NCBI GenBank assembly: GCA_014218235.1
Contig: CM024760.1
Coordinates: 14,860,049-14,924,048, forward strand
Direction: 5' to 3'
DNA from: Colocasia esculenta
Lineage: Eukaryota > Streptophyta > Magnoliopsida > Alismatales > Araceae
Length of the DNA: 64,000 nt
Of the stretch, positions 56,801 to 64,000 are shown piece by piece (the first letter of the stretch is position 1; the number at the start of each line of letters is the position of its first letter). Under the pieces are notes generated by a model. That model was not told the DNA's origin and ran no database searches. It saw nothing but the letters and a program-made list of their open reading frames with translations. The position numbers and the translations under genes were made by a program.

Positions 56801-56808
56801 ATCCCAGG

Positions 56809-57468
56809 GGCCTGTCCTGGGACTCAGACCTTTATTTGCTATATACATTACGCTTTTGACTTTCGCCATCAACGTGTGATTTTTTTTTTTTTTTCTCTTG
56901 ATGATGATGTTTTTTGATAACAGGGGTTTTAAGGCTTCCCCCAAAGCCACTAGTTGTTTGATTCAGAGGATTAGGGCTCTTCCGGGGCCACAACATGTTT
57001 GTATCAGAGAATTGAGGCTTCTCCAGTGCCGTGCTTTGGGTGAGGGAATTAAAGCTCCCTTAGACTTATAATTTTGATTTTTTTTTATTTCTTTTTTTTT
57101 CACATTACCAATCCTAGCGCCCTTTCGGGTTTTCGCCACGATTGGCCCCCTTTAGCTTTTTCCGACACGCCTTTGCAGGTTTTCGTGCTGAGGGGTTTAC
57201 CTATTTTTGCCTGAGGCGCCCTTTCGGGTTTTCACCTCAGCTGGGTTTAGGACCTTTTTACCCTTGATCCATCACGATGAAGTGGTAGACCAAGTCCGTC
57301 GGGGCACCTCCTTTTTAAGCCCCTATTTATTCTATTTTTTTTTTCTTTTCTCTTTTTTTTTGTGAGGAATTAAAGGTTTCCCTGAGAGCCGTAAGAATTT
57401 GGATTTGGATTTTAACTGGGTTGGCCAACCTTGATGGTGTGTTGGCCAGAAGCTTGGGTTTATAGTCG
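56809..57468. other. Tat spacer, first part
   Basis: Begins right after the hAT duplication. It has degenerate GAGGNATTAAGGCTTCCC words that lead into the ~57-bp repeats, T-rich tracts, and (57117-57330) the first copy of a ~215-bp sequence rich in CGCCCTTTCGGGTTTTC. No gene seen. Confidence 0.5.
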
Positions 57469-57700
57469 GTAGGGAATTAAAGGCTTCCCTAAGAGCCATG
57501 GATTTAGAGCCTAGATTTGTGTACGGTAGGGAATTAAAGGCTTCCCTGAGAGCCGTGGGTTGGGAATTTGAGCTTATGAATGGTAGGGAATTAGAGGCTT
57601 CCCTGAGAGCCTTGAATTGGACATTTCTTTCGGCTTCAAATGGTAGGGGATTAGAGGCTTCCCTGAGAGCCGTAAATGTGCTTAGAGGATTGAGGCTCCT
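57469..57700. repeat. Tandem ~57-bp repeat, four copies
   Basis: Units start GGTAGGGAATTAAAGGCTTC or a close form at about 57469, 57525, 57582 and 57642 and contain CCCTGAGAGCC. Spacings are 56, 57 and 60 bp. Earlier, more diverged units extend back to 56930. The open frame through it (GRELEASLRAV repeated) is an artefact of the near-triplet period. Confidence 0.85.
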
Positions 57701-57716
57701 TGGGGCTCGCGATTTG

Positions 57717-58830
57717 ACTTTTGACCGGTCTTGTCGACTTGTTAGTCAAAAGACATGGATTTCAACCTTTGACTGGCCTGGACGGCTTGTTAGCCAAAGA
57801 AGCTCGAGATTTGACTTTTGACTGGTCTTGACGACTTGTTAGCCAAAAGACATGGATTTCAACCTTTGACTGGCCTAGACGGCTTGTTAGCCAAGAGGTC
57901 TGGATTTTGAGCTTTTTGACTGGCCTTGACGGCTTGTTAGCCAAAGAAGCTCGGGACTTGACTTTTGACTGGTCTTGACGACTTGTTAGCTAAAAGACAT
58001 GGATTTCAACCTTTGACTGGTCTGGACGGCTTGTTAGCCAAGAGGTCTAGATTTTGAGACTTTTGACTGGCCTTGATGGCTTGTTAGCCAAAGAAGCTCT
58101 GGACTTGACTTTTGACTGGTCTTGACGACTTGTTAGCCAAAAGACATGGATTTCAACCCTTGACTGGCCTGGGCGGCTTGTTAGCCAAGAGGTCTGGATT
58201 TTGAGCTTTTTGACTGGCCTTGACGGCTTGTTAGCCAAAGAAGCTCTGGACTTGACTTTCGACTGGTCTTGACGACTTGTTAGCCAAAAGACATGGATTT
58301 CAACCTTTGACTGGCCTGGACGACTTGTTAGTCAAGAGGTCTGGATTTTGAGCTTTTTGACTGACCTTGACGGCTTGTTAGCCAAAGAAGCTCGGGACTT
58401 GACTTTCGACTGGTCTTGACGACTTGTTAGCCAAAAGACATGGACTTCAACCTTTGACTGGTCTGGACGACTTGTTAGTCAAGAGGTCTGGATTTTGAGC
58501 TTTTTGACTGGCCTTGACGGCTTGTTAGCCAAAGAAGCTCGGGACTGGTCTTGACGACTTGTTTACCAAAAGACATGGATTTCAACCTTTGACTGGCCTG
58601 GACGACTTGTTAGTCAAGAGGTCTAGATTTTGAGCTTTTTGACTGGCCTTGACGGCTTGTTAGCCAAAGAAGCTCGGGACTTGACTTTCGACTGGTCTTG
58701 ACGACTTGTTAGCCAAAAGACATGGATTTCAACCTTTGACTGGCCTGGACGACTTGTTAGCCAAGAGGTCTGGATTTTGAGCTTTCTGACTGGCCTTGAC
58801 GGCTTGTTAGCCAAAGAAGCTCAGGATTTG
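57717..58830. repeat. 147-bp higher-order tandem array
   Basis: The landmark AGACATGGATTTCAACC recurs at 57751, 57848, 57995, 58142, 58289, 58436 (TTC form), 58571 and 58718. Most intervals are exactly 147 bp; one is 97 and one 135, from loss of part of a unit. Each 147-bp unit is three related sub-units of about 49 bp, each holding GACTGGYCTKGACGRCTTG and TTAGCCAA. The period is a multiple of three, so both strands show repeated open frames that are not genes. It lies between pol and the antisense gene of the Tat element. Confidence 0.92.
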
Positions 58831-59131
58831 ACTTTCTCTCTCTTTTTTTGGAGTGAGTATCTTCTTTTTTTTTTGGTTGGGTTCTCCCTCTCTCTCTTTC
58901 TTCGAGCAGAGTTCGAACTTCCCACATTTCTTATAAGGGCGGAAAGGCACAATCATCGTTGTCTCGGTTATAGCCCCCTTATTTGATTATTCATTTGAAT
59001 GAATTTAGGGGTTTTTTCGTCATTGACAACTCTTGCGCCCTCCCTCTTATAAGGAATGCGGGATAGCTCGATCTCGCCCCAGGAAAGGTCGAGAGAGTAT
59101 CCCCGCTTTTTTTTTTCTTTTTTTTTTTTCA

Positions 59132-59360
59132 CATTACCAGTCATGGCGCCCTTTCGGGTTTTCACCATGGTTGGCCCCTCTTGCTTTTGCCTGCACGCCC
59201 TTTCGGGTTTTCATGAAGCGGGGTTTCCCGATTTTGCCCGAGGCGCCCTTTCGGGTTTTCACCTCAGCTGGGTTTTAGGCTTTTTACCCTTGATTCATCC
59301 TGGAGGAATAATGAATCGAGTCTGCCGGGGCACCTCGTTTTTAAGCCCTTTTTTTGTGTT
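59132..59360. repeat. Second copy of the CGCCCTTTCGGG-rich sequence
   Basis: A direct repeat of 57117-57330. Both hold three CGCCCTTTCGGGTTTTC-like words (one of them diverged in the first copy), CACCTCAGCTGGGTTT, CTTTTTACCCTTGAT and GGGGCACCTC followed by TTTTTAAGCCC. The two copies flank the 57-bp and 147-bp arrays. Confidence 0.85.
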
Positions 59361-59437
59361 GTGTTTTTTTTTTTATTGAGATCTTGTAACGGGATTATTT
59401 CCATATCTTCAGTATGTACCAAAGTTGGATCCACCCG

Positions 59438-62400
59438 TTACATTGTATGAACGTACTCACACTCAGGAGCATGGTACAGTTTCATGTGTCTGCCATTTAG
59501 AGGCGGAAACATCACATTTCCTTCTTGGTCGACTACCGTGTAGGCACCCCCTTCAAATACTTTGTCAACCACAAATGGACCGAGCCAATTGGGTATGAAT
59601 TTATTCTTGGGTCGAGAGGCCATGACGTCCTTTTGTTTGACCATGACTAAGTCTCCCTTTTTAAAAGCTCTTTCTTTCACGAGCTTGTCAAAAGCGCGGG
59701 ACATCCGTGCCTGATAGTTTTGAAGACGTTGGTATGCGACCAAGCATTTTTCTTCCAAATTTGACAACTCCTCAAGCCGTCTTTCTATTTCGGTCCCCTC
59801 ATCAGTAGGTAGACCATAATGGAGAGCTACTCTATAGGATGAGAGCTCAATTTCCACAGGAATGACTGCTTCAGTCCCATAAACAAGGGAAAAGGGTGAA
59901 CATCCTGTGGGAGTTTTGTAGATGGTGTGATAGGCCCATAGAGCTTCATGCATCTTTTCGTCCCAATCGCGCTTTCGACCATTCACCAATTTGACTATGA
60001 GCTTGCATAAGGTTTTATTGAAGGCTTTGGCTAACCCGTTGGCTTGAGGATAGTAGACCGTTGATGTCCTCCATTCGATGTGGAATTTTGCTATCAATTT
60101 GTTTATTGTCTGATTTTTGAATGGAGTGCCATTGTCAGACATGATCCGACTCGGAACACCGAACCGATATATGATATGATGTCGGACAAAGCGAGCCACC
60201 GCTTCTCCAGTAGTTTCTTTCAGAGGTACGGCCTCAGCCCATCTTGAGAAATAATCTGTGGCAGCCAGAATGTATTTATACCCCTTGGATGATGTAGGGA
60301 GGGGACCCACTATGTCCATTCCCCATTCAGCAAATGGCCATGTTGGTGTTGTTGGATGGAGCTTGCTTGGTGGTTTTCTTGGCACGGGCCCATAGGCTTG
60401 GCATTGGGGGCAGGCTCGAGCGAATCGCTCGCAGTCTGCAAACATTGTTGGCCAGTAAAAGCCTTTGCTTTGTATATTGATTTTCATCTTTGGGCCAGAT
60501 TGGTGGGCTCCGCACAGTCCTGCATGTACCTCCCGCATGATCATCTTGGCTTCTTTCGGAGATAGGCATTTCAACAGTAGGGATTTATCCTTTTCAGGCG
60601 TAAACTTGTATAATGTATCATTTATCAGCTTGTAAGAAGCGGCTCTTCGCAACAGTTGCACTCGCTCCCCCCTTTTATCTGGTAGCCAACCATTTTTTAT
60701 TTTGATGATAGGAACGCGCCAATCATCTTCTTCTTGGCCTTCATTTTCTTCCAATGTATTTGCCTCAAAGGTCGTCAGACCATCATGGCGATTTAGGGTG
60801 CTCGGAAGCAATCTTCTGTTTCTTATGGTAATCGCCAGTTCACCTTCAGGAGGGAGTTTGAGAGCAGATGCGAGCTTGGCCAATGCATCAGCCTGTGAAT
60901 TTTGACTTCTTCTAACATGCTCTATTTTAAAGTGATAGAACCTGTCGCTGAGTCTTGTAGCTGCTTCAAAGTAGGCTTTCAATTCTTCTTTTCGGACTTC
61001 AAAAATGCCCAACATCTGTCTGACGACTAACAGTGAATCGCCAAACACTTCAATGCATCTTATGCCCATTTCTAGGGCGATTTCCAGGCCAACTATGAGG
61101 GCTTCATATTCTGCTTCATTATTTGTGAGGGATTCCATAAGAGCACATGAATAGTGCAATATCCCTTTTTCCGGGGTTACAAAGACAATTCCTGCCCCTG
61201 CCACATTTGTCGACGTGCCGTCAGCCTTCAAAGAAGCTCGCGCGGCCCCATCAAAGTATAACTGCCAGTATTCAATTTGTGCTTCTTGGGCTTCATAAGT
61301 TTCTTGAGAGGGGAGCACCTCCTCATCAATCAATTCTGTATTCAGGGGGGAGTTTTCTGGCACCGGATGGGAGGCCAAGAACTCTGCCATTCCCTGTCCT
61401 TTAATTGCTTTTTGTGGCACATAGGCGATATCAAACTCCATAAGCAATAGTGCCCATTTTCCCAGCCTCCCTGACAGGACCGACTGTTTGAGTAAGAACT
61501 TGAGAGGATCACATCTAGAGATGAGTTGAACTTTGTGCGCCAGCAAATAATGCCTTAACTTTTTAACGGCAAAAACCAATGCCAAGCATAACTTTTCCAT
61601 TGGTGCATATCGGTGCTCTGGTCCGACTAGCATCCGACTGAGATAATAGAGGGGTTGTTCTTTGCCTCCTTCATTTTCTTGAGCAAGTAATGCCCCCAGT
61701 GAAGCATCCATAGCCGCAATGTATAGAATTAGAGGTTTCCCTTTGATGGGTGCCCCCAGCACGGGCGGGCTGAGGAGATATTCTTTGATTTTGTTCAAGG
61801 CGTTTTGACATTCTTCATCCCAAATAAATGGGGCTCCTTTCTTTGTCAATTTACAGAAAGGTTGGCATCTTCCTGACAAGTTGGATATGAATCTTCTGAT
61901 GTAAGCCAAACGACCCTAGAGGGAGCGTAGCTCGGTGAGTGTCTTAGGGGAAGGCAATTCCCTAATGGCCTTGATTTTATCGGGATCTATTTCAATACCC
62001 CGGTAGCGAACAATGAACCCGAGAAATTTTCCACTTGACACGCCGAAGGCACATTTCATAGGGTTCATTTTCAGCTTGTATTGGCGGAGCCTTTCGAAGA
62101 CCCTGCGCAAGTCTTCTACATGATTTTCTTTCTTTTCTGACTTGACGACCAGATCGTCCACATAGCATTCGACCAAGTTATGGAGCATTTCATCAAATAT
62201 CTTGGTCATGGCCCTTTGGTAGGTGGCGCCTGCATTTTTCAGGCCAAAAGGCATTCTTTTGTAGTTGAATATGCCTTAGGCGATCGGAAGGCCGTGTGAT
62301 TTTTGTCTTTGTCGGCCATCCGAATTTGGTTGTACCCCGAGCTTCCATCCATGAAAGACAGTATTTCATGTCCTGTGGTGACATCCACCATTGTTTCGGT

Positions 62401-64000
62401 TATGGGCAGAGGGAAGTCATCTTTTGGGCATGCTTTGTTTAAATCCCGGAAGTCAATGCAGACCCGAACCTGCCCGTTTTTCTTTTTTACCGGCACTATA
62501 TTGGCCAGCCATATTGGATACATGCAGTCTTCGATGAAATCAACATCCAAAATTTTGTTGACCTCATCCACAACTTTCTTTTCCAGCTCCGGGTGCATTC
62601 TTCTTTGAGTTTGTTTCACAGGCTTGGCCTCTGGCAAAATAGCCAATTCATGTTCGGCCACAGACGGATCCAGACCCGGCATTTCTTTATAAGACCAAGC
62701 AAAACAATCTTTGAACTCTGAGAGTAGTTGTTCATATGCTTGTCTTTCTTCGTTATTCAGTAACGCACTGATGAACACAGGACGAGGATCGTCTGGTGCC
62801 CCCAGATTTATTTCTAAGAGTTCATCCACAGTGGCCTGCCCACCATCTTCCAATTCTCGGGGCGCAGGCTCTAAATCGACGAAGTCCTCTTCGTCGTCTG
62901 TGTTAGTCATGTACACTTCCCATTCTTGCTCCTGACAAGGGACGTTTTCATTTTCATCTTCCATGGGACTCTGCCCCCTTTGCTTTTCAATTCCCATACT
63001 CATGGGAGCAGGGTTTATGCTGACCATGTTCACTGCATAATGCACCATAGGGTCTTCACGCGTCTCCCATCCGAGACCTCTTCGATCATTGTGGGAGAAG
63101 GGCGGTTGCCCCCTGACATTTGTAGGGTACCACAGTTCTTGAAACATTTTACCCCTCAGACTATTCTGGGTCTGGGGAATATTTTGTTTTTGGCACATAT
63201 CTTTGATGTATTGTGGCATATCTTCAAGTTCTCCAATCATTTCTTGGGACTCGGACATGGCATGTCTTCGACCGAAGTCATCTTGTGGAGGCTGCTTGGG
63301 TGTTGGCTCTCCTTTGTAGAACACAATCGGTCTACCATCTTTATGGCGAGCTATGAAGAACTTTATTGGCTCAACTGTATATATTTCATGTCCAGCTGTC
63401 ACTTGTGTATGATCTCGTGGCAGCGGTATTCCGGCCTCTATCAACCGGCTGACAATGTTAGCCTCTAACCTGACGATAGGCCTTTGAAGTTGGAGGGGTT
63501 TTTGACTTACATCCCCCGACTGTTGGATTTGCATGAGCGCTGCCACCCTTTCTTTATTGACTCTTATTTTGCCGCTGCTCTTCGAGGAGGTCCCCGCAAT
63601 CTGTTTGCCTTTATCTTGCTTCTTAGGGGGATCAGTCGCCCCTTTAAAGTATAGTCCGGCGTCAGCCAGGTGGCATTCATATACTTTAAATGGTTCCAGG
63701 TCGGCAAAGACCCGGTGTTGCTCGCCTCCTTCGGTGTATTTTAGGCATTGATGAAGAGTTGATGGCACCACCAAGTTTTTGTGCAGCCATGGTCGCCCCA
63801 AGAGGGCTTTAAAGGAAGTATTAGTGTCAACCACATAGAATACAACCTTTGTCACAAAATCGCCTAGGGCTAAGTCCACATCCACACGCCCCAAGGCTTC
63901 TTCAGAGTTCTGATTGAATCCCGCTATCTTGACCCCTTCCACCTTATGTAAGTAAGGGGTAAGGAATAGATTGTGAAATGTTTTTAGCGGGATAATGTTT
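59438..64000 (-). pseudogene. Tat-lineage Ty3/gypsy pol (PR end, RT, dual RNase H, INT)
   Basis: Read leftwards from the window edge. About 63980-63700 is the protease end with FKALLGRPWLH. RT follows with PVKKKNGQVRVCIDFRDLNK (about 62480), FMDGSSGYNQI and the catalytic YVDD (about 62155). A first RNase H has LYIAAMDASLGALLAQE. A second, plant/archaeal-like RNase H has YFDGAARA, NNEAEYEAL, GDSLLVV and QADALAKLA. Integrase has a His-His-Cys-Cys zinc finger, WGMDIVGPLP and SDNGTPFKN. Three lesions are seen: a one-base loss near 62273-62276, a TAG stop at 61918-61916, and Lys (60028-60026) where integrase normally has its catalytic Glu. The start, including the protease active site, is outside the window. 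Confidence 0.9.

Larger units (their letters stand above)
43840..64000 (-). mobile_element. Tat-lineage Ty3/gypsy retrotransposon, truncated by window edge
   Basis: Minus-strand element whose 5' half lies beyond the right edge. From right to left it contains pol (64000-59438), a repeat-rich spacer (59437-56809), an inserted hAT (56800-52295), an antisense plant mobile domain gene (52214-47307) and the 3' LTR. Two RNase H domains in pol and an additional open reading frame between pol and 3' LTR are marks of the Tat lineage. Lesions in pol and in the extra gene show it is no longer autonomous. The exact outer border rests on the LTR call at 43840. Confidence 0.75.

Noticed and set aside
57498..58814. 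Repeated small open frames, such as a MANKPSRPVK peptide on the minus strand
   Set aside because: Artefacts of the 57-bp and 147-bp tandem repeats with triplet-compatible period.

Overview
This window is nuclear DNA from a flowering plant with a large, repeat-rich genome. The evidence is spliced genes with GT-AG introns, a ureide-permease gene fragment, a PHD-finger gene of the plant AIPP2 type, and dense nested plant transposons (Ty3/gypsy Tat lineage, Ty1/copia SIRE type, CACTA, hAT, Mutator-like foldback, LINE, SINE and MITEs). I see no bacterial, organellar or rRNA signal and no CRISPR array. The species cannot be fixed from sequence reading alone.

Layout. 1-1875: 5' end of a Tat-like Ty3/gypsy retrotransposon on the minus strand (gag, primer-binding site, LTR), sitting upstream of the last two exons of a ureide permease (2214-2919). 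3317-13570: a degenerate 10.3-kb CACTA element holding about 14 copies of a ~179-bp tandem repeat, a TNPA-like and a TNP2-like pseudogene, and a G-rich tract. 14797-17823: a ~3-kb probable solo LTR. 17824-25878: AT-rich DNA with short repeats, a MITE, a SINE-like unit, a possible copia gag relic, a solo LTR of SIRE type with a perfect 5-bp duplication (21575-23467) and a LINE tail. 25879-29268: a 3.4-kb foldback element with arms over 1 kb and tRNA-like modules inside. About 29330-41880: the main host gene, an eight-exon AIPP2-like PHD protein gene of 573 codons whose 6.8-kb fifth intron is loaded with repeats. 42300-43839: hAT-like debris. 43840-64000: a Tat-lineage retrotransposon on the minus strand, running off the right edge.

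The Tat element is the most interesting part. Its pol (protease end, RT, two RNase H domains, integrase) is on the minus strand. On the opposite strand, between pol and the 3' LTR, lies a nine-exon gene for a plant mobile domain (PMD) protein of about 1,372 residues. All eight of its introns are in phase 1, and two nonsense codons break it. A 4.5-kb hAT transposon with a complete six-exon transposase (1,090 residues) has landed just after it. A 147-bp higher-order tandem array fills part of the space next to pol. Pol carries a frameshift, a nonsense codon and a Glu-to-Lys change at the expected integrase catalytic glutamate, so this copy cannot move by itself.

The only host genes I can support are the AIPP2-like gene, which looks complete and open, and the ureide-permease 3' fragment. 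Nearly everything else is transposon or tandem repeat. Positions come from reading the sequence by eye. Exon borders were checked for phase; outer element borders are less sure unless a target-site duplication is stated.
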